Shown one piece after another: positions 36,535 through 45,327 of a stretch of 64,000 nucleotides of DNA. This DNA comes from Sphaerisporangium sp040685555 (GTDB taxonomy: Bacteria; Actinomycetota; Actinomycetes; Streptosporangiales; Streptosporangiaceae). Every line of letters begins with the position of its first letter. Position 1 is the first letter of the stretch. A program made the translations under genes and the position numbers. The notes beneath the pieces are model-generated. The model saw nothing but the letters and a program-made list of their open reading frames with translations. It did no database searches and was not told the origin of the DNA. The stretch is from positions 1-64,000 of the forward strand of contig NZ_JBFBIK010000026.1 in the NCBI RefSeq assembly GCF_040685555.1, written 5' to 3'.

Positions 36535-36839
36535 CGCGCCGGGCGTGACCGGCGACGGATCATTGGACACGCCGCCGGGGAAGATCCGGGGTCCCATCCT
36601 GGGAGGACGGGGCCCGAGTCCCTTTTTGACCGGGGCACCCCGGCGAGCATTCTCGGTTCCACGGGGGACCGGGTGCCGCGAGTGGGGGGCCGGTCGCCGG
36701 CGGCCTGTACGGGGTCGCCGGGCCGGTGTGACGAAGATCGCATAACTCGCGATACCTCCCTTCCCGCTTTGCTCTACAAGCTGTAGTACTACTTTAAGTA
36801 GAACTACGATGTGTAGAGCTCCTTACCCGTGAGGGGAAC
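36535..36839. other. 305-bp control region of cydAB
   Basis: No gene. The left 190 bases are GC-rich. The right 80 bases are strikingly AT-rich for this genome and contain the nested palindrome described separately. The binding site GAGGGG follows, three bases before ATG 36840. Confidence 0.7.
36771..36819. promoter_or_regulatory. 49-bp nested palindrome, candidate operator of cydAB
   Basis: Inner arms GTAGTACTACTT (36783-36794) and AAGTAGAACTAC (36796-36807) match with one mismatch. Outer arms GCTCTACA (36771-36778) and TGTAGAGC (36812-36819) match perfectly, and both pairs share the same centre at 36795. The left half also contains CTACAAGCTGTAG, close to the TACTACA/TGTAGTA boxes known for BlaI/MecI-family repressors. 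It covers the likely promoter of cydAB. Confidence 0.75.
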
Positions 36840-38288
36840 ATGGACGCATTGGACCTGGCGCGGTGGCAGTTCGGGGTCACCACCGTGTACCACTTTCTCT
36901 TCGTACCCCTGACGATCGGCCTCGGCGTGTTCGTCGCCGGGCTGCAGACGGCCTGGCACCGCACGGGCAAGGAGCACTACCTCAGGCTGACCAAGTTCTT
37001 CGGGAAGCTGTTCCTGATCAACTTCGCGATGGGCGTGGTCACGGGCATCGTCCAGGAGTTCCAGTTCGGGATGAACTGGAGTGAGTACTCGACGTTCGTC
37101 GGCGACGTGTTCGGGGCGCCGCTGGCCCTTGAGGCGCTGCTCGCGTTCTTCCTGGAGTCGACCTTCCTCGGCCTGTGGATCTTCGGCTGGGAGCGGCTGC
37201 CCAAGCGGGTCCACCTCGCGTGCATCTGGGCCGCCGCCATCGGGTCGAACCTGTCGGCGTACTTCATCCTCGCGGCGAACGCCTGGATGAAGCACCCCGT
37301 GGGTTACGAGGTGGTCGACGGACGGGCCAGGATGACCGACCTGTGGGCCGTGCTGACCAACTCCACGGCCACGGCCCAGGTCCCGCACGTGATCGCGGCG
37401 GCCTTCATCGTCGCCGGAGGGTTCGTCATCGCGGTGAGCGGCTACCGGATCCTGCGCGAGCGGCGCCTCGCCGCCGACGGGGACGCGACCGTGCCCTTCA
37501 CCCGGGCGGCGCGCGGGCGGGCCCGGGTCCCGGGCGACCCCGCCATGTGGCGGACGAGCCTTCGCGCCGCGCTGGTCATGACGGCGATCGCCGGAGTGGT
37601 CGCCGCCGGGAGCGGCGACCTGTCGGGGCAGCTCCTGCGCGAGCAGCAGCCCATGAAGCTGGCCGCCGCCGAGGGGCTGCGGCACGACGTGAAGGGCGCG
37701 CCCTTCTCTCCCGTGCCCGGCCTGGAGGTGCCGAAGGTGCTCAGCCTGCTGGCCGCGCACGACCCGAACGCCGAGGTCCAGGGCATCGACGACATCCAGA
37801 AGCGGTACGAGAAGCAGTACGGCGCCGGCGACTACCAGCCGAACGTGCCGGTCGTGTACTGGTCGTTCCGGGTCATGATCGTGTTCGGGGTCGCCACCGT
37901 CGGCCTGTCGGTCCTCGGGCTCTGGCTGACCCGGCGCCGCCGCACGACTCCGGAGTGGTTCGCCAGGGCCTGCCTGCTGGCGCTTCCGCTGCCCACCCTC
38001 GCGATGGTCGCCGGATGGCTGCTCAGCGAGATCGGGCGGCAGCCCTGGACCGTCCAGGGCGAGCTGCTCACGGCGGCGAGCGTCTCGCCGGGGGTGAGCC
38101 TGAGCGAGGTGGCGATCTCCCTGTCGATCTTCACGGTCCTGTACGGGGTGCTGGCGATCGCCGAGGCGAAGCTGCTGGTCCGGCACATCAAGGCGGGACC
38201 CGAGCCCGCCGAACCGTCCCTCGACCCCCGCCGTCCGGACGACCTCGACGCCGAGGCGGCCCGTCTCGCGCCGACCCTGATGTACTAG
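36840..38288 (+). CDS. cydA: Cytochrome bd oxidase subunit I
   Basis: A 482-residue membrane protein carrying the haems b558, b595 and d. His18 (TVYHFLFVPLT) is the first haem ligand. The conserved acidic helix is APLALEALLAFFLEST. The quinol-side Q-loop is the short type, ending in GRQPWTVQGELLTA. Nine transmembrane helices are visible. The start is ATG 36840 with GAGGGG upstream. The enzyme reduces O2 with quinol and very high affinity, so it is used at low oxygen. It is 9 bp upstream of cydB. Confidence 0.97.
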   Translation: MDALDLARWQFGVTTVYHFLFVPLTIGLGVFVAGLQTAWHRTGKEHYLRLTKFFGKLFLINFAMGVVTGIVQEFQFGMNWSEYSTFVGDVFGAPLALEALLAFFLESTFLGLWIFGWERLPKRVHLACIWAAAIGSNLSAYFILAANAWMKHPVGYEVVDGRARMTDLWAVLTNSTATAQVPHVIAAAFIVAGGFVIAVSGYRILRERRLAADGDATVPFTRAARGRARVPGDPAMWRTSLRAALVMTAIAGVVAAGSGDLSGQLLREQQPMKLAAAEGLRHDVKGAPFSPVPGLEVPKVLSLLAAHDPNAEVQGIDDIQKRYEKQYGAGDYQPNVPVVYWSFRVMIVFGVATVGLSVLGLWLTRRRRTTPEWFARACLLALPLPTLAMVAGWLLSEIGRQPWTVQGELLTAASVSPGVSLSEVAISLSIFTVLYGVLAIAEAKLLVRHIKAGPEPAEPSLDPRRPDDLDAEAARLAPTLMY

Positions 38289-38297
38289 GAGACCGCC

Positions 38298-39281
38298 ATG
38301 GAGCTCACCACCGTCTGGTTCCTGGTCATCGCCTTCCTGTGGACCGGCTACTTCGTGCTCGAAGGCTTCGACTTCGGCGTCGGCGCGCTGCTTCCCCTGC
38401 TCTCCCGCGACGAGGGCGAGCGCAAGCAGATGCTCGCGACGATCGGCCCGGTCTGGGACGGCAACGAGGTCTGGCTGATCACGGCCGTGGGTGCCATGTT
38501 CGCGGCCTTCCCGGTCTGGTACGCGGAACTGCTCAGCGGGTTCTACCTGCCCCTGGTCATGGTCCTGATCGGGCTGATCGTGCGCGGTGTGGCCCTCGAA
38601 TGGCGCGGCAAGGTCACGGCGCGGGAACGCGCCCTGTGCGACGCGGGCATCGTGACCGGGAGCGTGCTGACCGCCTTCCTGTGGGGGGCGATCTTCGGCA
38701 ACCTGCTGTACGGCACCGCGGCCGCGACCGTGCTGGGCGGGGCGCTCTCGCTGGCGCTGGCCGTCCTGCACGGCGCGGTGTTCGTCGCGTTGAAGACGGC
38801 GGGACCGCTCCGCGCCAGGGCACGCCGTGCCGCGCTGACCGTGGCGGTGGCCGCCCTGCCGATCGCCGTCGTGGCACTCCCCGGCCTCCCGTCGGCGGGC
38901 CGTGCGGACACCGCCGGCCCGGCCGGCCTGGTGCATGCGGCAGGGCGGGCGCACGTGGCCGGCGCGGGATGGACCTCGCATCCGCTGCTGTGGGTGGCGG
39001 CCCTGGCCGCCATGATCGCCCTGGCCGCCGCCGTCGCGCTGATCTGGCGCCACCGCGAGGGCTGGGCGTTCACCGCCACCGCCGCGTCCATCGTGCTGGT
39101 CACCGGCACGCTGTTCGGAACGCTGTGGCGGGCGCCGCTGCCCGGTCTCACCGTGGCCGAGGCGGCCTCCGGCCCGTACACGCTGGGCATCCTCACCTGG
39201 ATCGGGCTGATAGCGCTGCCGTTCGTGCTCGCCTACCAGGGCTGGACCTACTGGGTCTTCCGGAAGCGTGTCACGGCCTGA
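38298..39281 (+). CDS. cydB: Cytochrome bd oxidase subunit II
   Basis: A 327-residue membrane protein with the CydB N-terminus (WFLVIAFLWTGYFVLEGFDF), followed by IGPVWDGNEVWLIT and GAMFAAFPVWYAELLSG. It pairs with CydA. A Gly/Ala/His-rich cytoplasmic loop near residues 195-225 is longer than usual. No cydDC transporter genes follow, unlike the common actinobacterial cydABDC order, so haem/thiol export genes must be elsewhere. Confidence 0.96.
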   Translation: MELTTVWFLVIAFLWTGYFVLEGFDFGVGALLPLLSRDEGERKQMLATIGPVWDGNEVWLITAVGAMFAAFPVWYAELLSGFYLPLVMVLIGLIVRGVALEWRGKVTARERALCDAGIVTGSVLTAFLWGAIFGNLLYGTAAATVLGGALSLALAVLHGAVFVALKTAGPLRARARRAALTVAVAALPIAVVALPGLPSAGRADTAGPAGLVHAAGRAHVAGAGWTSHPLLWVAALAAMIALAAAVALIWRHREGWAFTATAASIVLVTGTLFGTLWRAPLPGLTVAEAASGPYTLGILTWIGLIALPFVLAYQGWTYWVFRKRVTA

Positions 39282-39344
39282 GACGCGGAAAGCCCGCGGG
39301 CGCGGACCGGAAAGGCCGGCGCCCGCCTCGCCGTCGCCGTGGGG

Positions 39345-39746
39345 TCAGCAGGTGGGGCCCACGGCGTCGATCCTCCTGCCGAAGTTGGTGTCGTACGCCT
39401 TGGCGTAGTCGCCCTTGTTCACCTTGCGCTTCTCCTGCGGGTTCCAGTCGATGAAGCAGCCATCGGCGTTGGCGATGAACGAGTAGACGTGGTCGTGGAG
39501 GTTCGACGGCATGTCGCGGTAGCCGCTCGACGGCGACCAGCTCCACGAGGGCCCGGAGTAGTTGCGGTCGTGCCAGAAACAGATGTCCCCGTCCGCGCAG
39601 CTCTCGGCCGCGCGCCGGAACGCCGCGGAGTCCCCGGAGGCGGCGCTCGGCGGCGCCGCCTCCGCCGGAGCCGGGGCGGCGAACACCACCACCATCATGA
39701 ACCCGATCATGCCCGTCGTCGCGGCGATACGCGTCCTGCGTGTCAT
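39345..39746 (-). CDS. Secreted peptidase inhibitor, I36-type
   Basis: A 133-residue protein from ATG 39746; a GTG nine bases upstream is equally plausible. Residues 1-31 are a signal peptide (TRRTRIAATTG, hydrophobic core, APAEA). The mature protein has the beta-rich I36 pattern (DICFWHDRNYSGPSWSWSPS, then YRDMPSNLHDHVYSFIANAD). Four Cys residues (SCADGDIC, GCFID and the terminal C) can form two disulfides. Streptomyces I36 members inhibit metalloproteases. Secretion and size fit protection against proteases outside the cell. Confidence 0.85.
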   Translation of the reverse strand: MTRRTRIAATTGMIGFMMVVVFAAPAPAEAAPPSAASGDSAAFRRAAESCADGDICFWHDRNYSGPSWSWSPSSGYRDMPSNLHDHVYSFIANADGCFIDWNPQEKRKVNKGDYAKAYDTNFGRRIDAVGPTC

Positions 39747-39908
39747 CGGCTGCACTCCGCTTCCTCCTCGTGTACGGCGGTGCCCAGGTGATCCGGGCGA
39801 TCTCCGTCACGCAATGTAGCAGTACCAACACGCAGAGCAACCGCCCTGAACGGTCACAGAGATCAGGCGGCCAGGCCGGTGAAAAGTGGCCTCCAGGAGA
39901 TAGACGGG

Positions 39909-42299
39909 TCAGGAAGAGGCGAGACCTCGCAGCTCGTGGAGCTCCGAGGGGGAGATCGGCATCCGGTCGATGGTGATGCCCTCGGCGTCCTCGATGGCGG
40001 AGGCGATGACGGCCGAGACGGGGATCACCCCGGCCTCGCCCGCGCCCTTGATCCCGAGCGGGTTCAGCGGCGACGGCGTCTCAAGGTGAGCGGTCTCGAT
40101 GAACGGCACCTCCGTGGCGTACGGCATCAGGAAGTCCATGAACGAGGCGTTGAGCAGCTGACCGTGGCCGTCGTAGACCATGCGCTCGTACAGCGCGCCG
40201 CCGACGCCCTGCGCCACTCCCCCGTGGATCTGCCCTTCGACGATCATCGGGTTGATCAACCTGCCGCAGTCGTGCACGACGGCGTACCGCAGGATGTGGA
40301 TCTCCGCGGTGTCCGGGTCGGTCTCGACGATGGCCGCGTGCATGCCGGAGGCGAACGTCGAGCGCACGGGCGAGTAGTAGTCGCGCCCTTCCAGCCCCGG
40401 CTCCTCGCCCTGCGCCACGGGCGACCGGTCCATCGAGGCCTCACCGGAGAACTGCGTGGCCCGCTTGGTCTCCTCGTCGAAGGCGTACCGCAGGGGGTTG
40501 GACAGCACGGCCACCGTCGCGAGCGGGATGGACGCCCCGGGGTTGCCGACCACGCGGACGAGCCCGTCCTCGATCTCCAGGTCGCGGGGATCGGCCTCCA
40601 GCGCCTCGGCGGCGACGCGTATCGCCTTGTCGCGCACCTTGCGGCAGGCCAGGGCGATCGCGTTGCCGCTCATCACGGCGGCGCGCGAGGCGAAGGTGCC
40701 CACGGCGTAGCCGAAGCGCCGCGTGTCCCCCGTGACGACCGAGACCTTCTCCAGCGGCACCCCGAGCTCGGTGGCGGCGATCTGCGCGAACACCGTCTCG
40801 TGCCCCTGCCCCTGCGAGGTCAGGCCGGTCGAGACGTGCACCCGTCCGTCGGAGGTGACCTGCACGTGGCCGCCCTCGTACGGGCCGACGCCCGTGCCCT
40901 CTACGTAGCACCCGAGGCCGATGCCGATGCGGCGTCCCTCGGCCGCGGCCCGCGCCTTCAGCTCCGCGAAGCCGTCCCAGCCGATCAGCTCCTTGATCAT
41001 CCGCAGCGACTCTGGGTAGTCCCCGCTGTCGTAGATCAGCGGCCGGCCGTCCTGGAAGATCAGCCCCTGGTCGTAGGGGAAGTCGCCGGGCTGGATGAAG
41101 TTGGCCGCGCGCACCTCCGTGCGGTCGAGCCCGAGATGGGCCGCGATGCGGTCCATCGTGCGCTCCATGCAGAAGACCCCCTGCGGGCGCCCCGCCCCCC
41201 GGTACGGGGTGACCTGCACCGTGTTGGTGTAGATGGAGGAGAACTCCACGCGGTAGGCGCCGACGCGGTACGGCCCGAGAAGCTGGGTGGCGGTGATGAT
41301 CGGCACGATGATGCCGTACGGCGTGTAGGCGCCGTGGTCGTGCAGGATCGTGACGTCGAGACCGAGGACGCGGCCCCGCTCGTCGAAGCCCACGCGCACG
41401 TGCTGCACCTGGGCCCGTTCGTGGGCCGAGGAGATGAAGTGCTCGCGCCGGTCCTCGGTCCACTTGACCTCCTGGCCGAGCAGCATCGCCGCCCAGGGGA
41501 CGAGGACCTCCTCCGGCCAGGGGTGGACGATCTTCACGCCGAACCCGCCGCCCACGTCCGGCGCGATCACCTCCACCGAGGGCAGCGGCAGGCCGAGCTT
41601 GGAAGCGATCGCCATGCGGACGCTCGTGGAGGTCTGGGTGGAAGAGTAGACGCGAAGCGACCGGTCGTCCGCGTCCCACCGGGCGTAGACGCCCCGGCCC
41701 TCCAGCGGCATGGACGCGCTGCGCTCGAAGTCGAGCCGGAACGACAGCGTGTGCGGCGCCGCGTCGATGGCCTCCGCCGCGCCAAGCCCCCGCTCCGAGG
41801 GCACCTCCTGGACGAGGTGGGCGCCGAGGTTGCCGGGAACGTCCTCGTGGACGAGGTGGGCGCCCTGCGCTGCCTCCTCGATGCCGACGACCGGCTTGAG
41901 GAACTCGTAGTCCACCTCGATGAGGGCGGCGGCGTCCTCGGCGAGGTAACGGTCGCGCGCCACGACCATGACCACCGGCTCGCCAACGTGCCGGACGATG
42001 TCCCTGGCCAGAGGGTAGGCGGTGCGCCCGCGGGTCAGCGCCGGGTGCGGGATCAGCAGGGGCAGCGGGTCGCGGACCCGCTCGGGCAGGTCCTCCCAGG
42101 TGTAGATCGCGACCAGCCCGTCCACCTCCACGGCGGCCGACACGTCGATGTCGCGGATGCGGGCGTGCGCGTGCGGCGACCGCACGAACGCGGCGGCGAG
42201 CGCGTCGCGCCCGAGGTCGTCGACGTAGCGGCCCTGCCCGGTGATCAGCCGCAGGTCCTCCCTGCGCTGGACCCGCTCGCCGAACAGCTTCGTCGTCAC
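39909..42299 (-). CDS. Molybdenum hydroxylase large subunit (xanthine/CO dehydrogenase family)
   Basis: A 796-residue molybdopterin subunit from GTG 42299, overlapping the stop of the 2Fe-2S gene as GTGA. It has VQRREDLRLITGQGRYVDD at the N-terminus, IAPDVGGGFGVK, and the active-site loop TPYRGAGRPQGVF. That is the form II motif, not the AYxCSFR of true CO dehydrogenase. It also has TGLTSQGQGHETVFAQIA and the catalytic-Glu motif KGAGEAGV. It therefore hydroxylates a heterocycle or aldehyde rather than CO. The coupled FAD and Fe-S genes and the nucleobase permease point to a purine. Confidence 0.9.
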   Translation of the reverse strand: MTTKLFGERVQRREDLRLITGQGRYVDDLGRDALAAAFVRSPHAHARIRDIDVSAAVEVDGLVAIYTWEDLPERVRDPLPLLIPHPALTRGRTAYPLARDIVRHVGEPVVMVVARDRYLAEDAAALIEVDYEFLKPVVGIEEAAQGAHLVHEDVPGNLGAHLVQEVPSERGLGAAEAIDAAPHTLSFRLDFERSASMPLEGRGVYARWDADDRSLRVYSSTQTSTSVRMAIASKLGLPLPSVEVIAPDVGGGFGVKIVHPWPEEVLVPWAAMLLGQEVKWTEDRREHFISSAHERAQVQHVRVGFDERGRVLGLDVTILHDHGAYTPYGIIVPIITATQLLGPYRVGAYRVEFSSIYTNTVQVTPYRGAGRPQGVFCMERTMDRIAAHLGLDRTEVRAANFIQPGDFPYDQGLIFQDGRPLIYDSGDYPESLRMIKELIGWDGFAELKARAAAEGRRIGIGLGCYVEGTGVGPYEGGHVQVTSDGRVHVSTGLTSQGQGHETVFAQIAATELGVPLEKVSVVTGDTRRFGYAVGTFASRAAVMSGNAIALACRKVRDKAIRVAAEALEADPRDLEIEDGLVRVVGNPGASIPLATVAVLSNPLRYAFDEETKRATQFSGEASMDRSPVAQGEEPGLEGRDYYSPVRSTFASGMHAAIVETDPDTAEIHILRYAVVHDCGRLINPMIVEGQIHGGVAQGVGGALYERMVYDGHGQLLNASFMDFLMPYATEVPFIETAHLETPSPLNPLGIKGAGEAGVIPVSAVIASAIEDAEGITIDRMPISPSELHELRGLASS

Positions 42300-42784
42300 G
42301 CCTCATCACCCATCAGCTCGGCCGCGCGGTGGACCGCCTTGACGATGTTCTGGTACCCGGTGCAGCGGCACAGGTTGCCCGAGATGCCCTCGACCACCTC
42401 GTCGTCGGTGGGCGAGGGGTTGTCGCGCAGCAGGGCGGTGGCCGTGCACAGGAAGCCCGGGGTGCAGAAGCCGCACTGCAGCGCGTGGCATTCGGAGAAC
42501 GCCCGCTGCACCGGCGACAGCGTGCCGTCGGGCGCGCTCAGCCCCTCCACGGTGGTGATCTCGTGGCCGTCCACCGAGACCGCGAAGGTCAGGCACGACC
42601 GCACCGGCGCGCCGTCCAGCAGGACCGTGCAGCACCCGCAGACGCCGTGCTCGCAGCCCACGTGGGTGCCGGTCAGGCCGAGCTCGCGGCGCAGGCAGTC
42701 GGACAGCAGCCGCCGGCCCGGCACCTTGGCCTCGCGCACGACGCCGTTGACGGTCAGCGAGATCTCGTGCAGCGCTTCACTCAT
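42296..42784 (-). CDS. Molybdenum hydroxylase small subunit (two 2Fe-2S clusters)
   Basis: A 162-residue protein from ATG 42784. A plant-ferredoxin-type cluster is bound by CEHGVCGCC plus a later Cys (VRSCL). The second, helical cluster is bound by QCGFCTPGF and NLCRCTGYQ. It passes electrons from the Mo site to FAD. Its start overlaps the end of the FAD-subunit gene by eight bases (ATGAGTGA) and its stop overlaps the large-subunit start, so the three are made in step. Confidence 0.95.
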   Translation of the reverse strand: MSEALHEISLTVNGVVREAKVPGRRLLSDCLRRELGLTGTHVGCEHGVCGCCTVLLDGAPVRSCLTFAVSVDGHEITTVEGLSAPDGTLSPVQRAFSECHALQCGFCTPGFLCTATALLRDNPSPTDDEVVEGISGNLCRCTGYQNIVKAVHRAAELMGDEA

Positions 42785-43673
42785 TGGAGTACTCCCCAGC
42801 TCGCTCGTCCGCGGCCTCCTGGGCGGCGACGCGCAGCGCCCGCTCGGCGAGGACCCCGGTCAGGTGCCGCCGGTAGCCGGCCGTCGCGTGGATGTCGCCG
42901 TCGGGGTCGATGCGGTCCTGTACGGCTCGCGCCACGGCGGCCCAGTCGACGGAGGCGGCGGGCCGGTGGGCGCACACCTCCGACAGGTCGAGCAGGACCG
43001 GCACGGGGCCGACGCTGACGCAGGCCACCCGCGCCGAGGCGATGCGCAGGTCGTCGTCGAGGGTCACCACGGCGGCGGCGCCCGCCATCGCGTAGTCGCC
43101 GTGCCTGCGCGCGACCTCGCAGAAGGCGGTGCCTGTGCGGGCGGGCAGCGACGGGAAGAACGCCGAGACCGCCAGCTCGCCCGGCTCCAGCGCCGACTCC
43201 ATCGGGCCCGTGAAGAACTCGCCCGCCGGGACGTCGCGCTCGGGGGTCCCGTGCCGCGCCAGCCGTACCGACCCGTCGAGGACGGTCAGCACGGCGGGCA
43301 GCTCGGCCGAGGGGTCGGCGTGCACGAGGCTGCCGACGACGGTGCCGCGGTTGCGGATCACCGGGTGCGCGACCAGCCTGAGCGCGTCACGGAGCAGGGG
43401 CTGGACCCGCGCGGCGGCGGAGGACCGCTCCACGGCCGCGTGCCTGGCCAGCGCCCCGACCCGCACGCCGCCCTCCTCCACCGCGATGGTGTCGAGCGAG
43501 GCGACCCTGTTGATGTCGACCAGGTGCGACGGGGCGGCCAGCCGCATGTTGAGAAGCGGGATCAGGCTCTGGCCGCCGGCCAGCACCTTGCCGTGCGCCC
43601 CGGCCCCGGCGAGGACCTCAAGGGTCTCGCCGAGGTCGCGGGGCGCGTGGTAGTCGAACGCCGATGGCTTCAC
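42777..43673 (-). CDS. Molybdenum hydroxylase FAD subunit
   Basis: A 298-residue protein from GTG 43673, overlapping the permease stop as GTGA. FAD-binding motifs are VLAGGQSLIPLLNMRLAAP and RNRGTVVGSLVHADPSAELP, both typical of CoxM/XdhB. The C-terminal CO-dehydrogenase flavoprotein domain follows (FCEVARRHGDYAMAGAAAVV). It delivers electrons to NAD+ or a quinone. It is the first of the three oxidase genes. Confidence 0.94.
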   Translation of the reverse strand: MKPSAFDYHAPRDLGETLEVLAGAGAHGKVLAGGQSLIPLLNMRLAAPSHLVDINRVASLDTIAVEEGGVRVGALARHAAVERSSAAARVQPLLRDALRLVAHPVIRNRGTVVGSLVHADPSAELPAVLTVLDGSVRLARHGTPERDVPAGEFFTGPMESALEPGELAVSAFFPSLPARTGTAFCEVARRHGDYAMAGAAAVVTLDDDLRIASARVACVSVGPVPVLLDLSEVCAHRPAASVDWAAVARAVQDRIDPDGDIHATAGYRRHLTGVLAERALRVAAQEAADERAGEYSNE

Positions 43674-45046
43674 GAAGTGCTGTCTCTCCCGTCCACGAGG
43701 GCCGGCGCGGGACCGGGCTCGCCGGTGGTTCCCGACCGCCCGGCGATCACGCGCAGCAGGTGGTAGCCGCCGAGGACCACGATCGTGCCGAGCGCGATGC
43801 CCGCCAGCGAGAAGTCCTTGGTGATCTGGTGCGACACCGGCCCGATGGCGAGGATGATGCCCGCTCCGATCGGCACCATGTTCACCGGGTTGGAGAAGTC
43901 GACGCGGTTCTCGATCCAGATCTTCGCGCCCAGCAGGCCGATCATGCCGTACAGGATGACCGTGATGCCACCGAGCACGCCGCCCGGCGTAGCGGCGACC
44001 AGCGCGCCGAACTTGGGGATCAGGCCGAACGCGATCGCGACCACGGCGGCGATGTAGTAGGCGGCCGTGGAGTAGACCCGGGTGGCCGCCATGACGCCGA
44101 TGTTCTCGGCGTACGTGGTGGTGGGCGAGCCGCCGACCGCGGTGGCCACGACCGTGCCGACGCCGTCGGCGAAGACCGCGCGGCCCATGTACGGGTCGAC
44201 GTCGGCGCCGGTCATCTCGCCGACGGCCTTCACGTGGCCGACGTTCTCGGCGATGAGGGCGATGACGGCGGGGAGCACCAGCACGATGGCGGACCCGGCG
44301 AACTGCGGCGCGTGGAACTCCGGCAGGCCGAACCAGGGCGCGTCCGCGACCGCCTGGAAGTTCACCCGGGGATGGGTGTCGACCTTCCCGATGCCCGCGT
44401 TGAAGGCCGTGATGTTCCCGAAGGCCTTGTCGGCCAGCCAGGACAGCACGAAGCCGATGACCAGGCCCAGCAGGATGCCGATGCGCCCGATGAACCCCTT
44501 GAAGGCCACGATGATGACGAAGGTGACGACCATGGTGATCAGGGCGATCCACTGGTCCTGCGGCCAGTAGACGTCGGACACGACGTAGGCGAGGCCGAAC
44601 CCGATGAGCATGACCACCGCGCCGGTCACGACGGGCGGGAAGATCTTGTTGATGACCCGGACGCCGAGGTAGTGGATCGCGACGCCGCAAAGGGCCAGCA
44701 CGACACCGGCGACCAGGATCGCGCCCGTGACCGTGGCGCTGTCGCCCCCGGCCGCGCGGATCGCGACCACGGCGCCGACGAACGACGCGGACGTGCCCAG
44801 ATAGCTCGGGATCTTTCCCTGCACGATGAGCAGGAACAGGATCGTGGCGACACCGGACATCATGATCGCCAGGTTGGCGTTCAGCCCCATCACCAGAGGG
44901 AACACGAACGTCGCGCCGAACATGGCGATGACGTGCTGCGCGCCGAACCCGACCATGCGCGGCCAGCTCAGCCGCTCTTCGGGCTTGACCACCTCCCCGG
45001 GAGCGAGACCGCGCCCATCGCCGTGCAACTTCCATCCGAAGGCCAT
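43670..45046 (-). CDS. NCS2-family nucleobase permease
   Basis: A 458-residue membrane protein from ATG 45046 with GAAGGGGC upstream. NCS2 motifs: VGFGAQHVIAMFGATFVFPL (Gln-His in helix 1), IALIAENVGHVKAVGEMTG (signature helix 8-10 region) and GGSPTTTYAENIG. It imports a purine or pyrimidine with protons or sodium. It heads the operon with the molybdenum hydroxylase, its stop overlapping the FAD-subunit start. Import and first oxidation of the base are thus coupled. Confidence 0.95.
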   Translation of the reverse strand: MAFGWKLHGDGRGLAPGEVVKPEERLSWPRMVGFGAQHVIAMFGATFVFPLVMGLNANLAIMMSGVATILFLLIVQGKIPSYLGTSASFVGAVVAIRAAGGDSATVTGAILVAGVVLALCGVAIHYLGVRVINKIFPPVVTGAVVMLIGFGLAYVVSDVYWPQDQWIALITMVVTFVIIVAFKGFIGRIGILLGLVIGFVLSWLADKAFGNITAFNAGIGKVDTHPRVNFQAVADAPWFGLPEFHAPQFAGSAIVLVLPAVIALIAENVGHVKAVGEMTGADVDPYMGRAVFADGVGTVVATAVGGSPTTTYAENIGVMAATRVYSTAAYYIAAVVAIAFGLIPKFGALVAATPGGVLGGITVILYGMIGLLGAKIWIENRVDFSNPVNMVPIGAGIILAIGPVSHQITKDFSLAGIALGTIVVLGGYHLLRVIAGRSGTTGEPGPAPALVDGRDSTS

Positions 45047-45327
45047 ATGAGCCCCTTCACTTACCGGGCCGGGCGGTCGGTGGCCACCCCGCAGGCGGAC
45101 CTCCGCGGCGTATTGCTATCTGTTCGCGTTGCAGTCTTTCTCGTGCTGCGCATAGCCGCCGGGCGAGCACACCTCGCCCGCCCGCGATGAGCGATGGGAA
45201 GACCTCTCCCGTTGCGGGCACATTAGACCTGTGAAGGGCCGTCCACATGGTAAGGATCTGCCAAACGTGCCCGCCCCGGGAGCAGTCCTCTTGCGCACCG
45301 GCACCTCCGTCCCGCCGTTAGCTCTGG

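Noticed and set aside
36804..39053. Long minus-strand frame across cydAB
   Set aside because: Composition is Gly/Arg/Gln/Asp-rich with no family match; the plus strand encodes unmistakable cydA and cydB.
39909..42299. True carbon monoxide dehydrogenase
   Set aside because: The active-site loop is PYRGAGR (form II), not the AYxCSFR of form I CO dehydrogenases.
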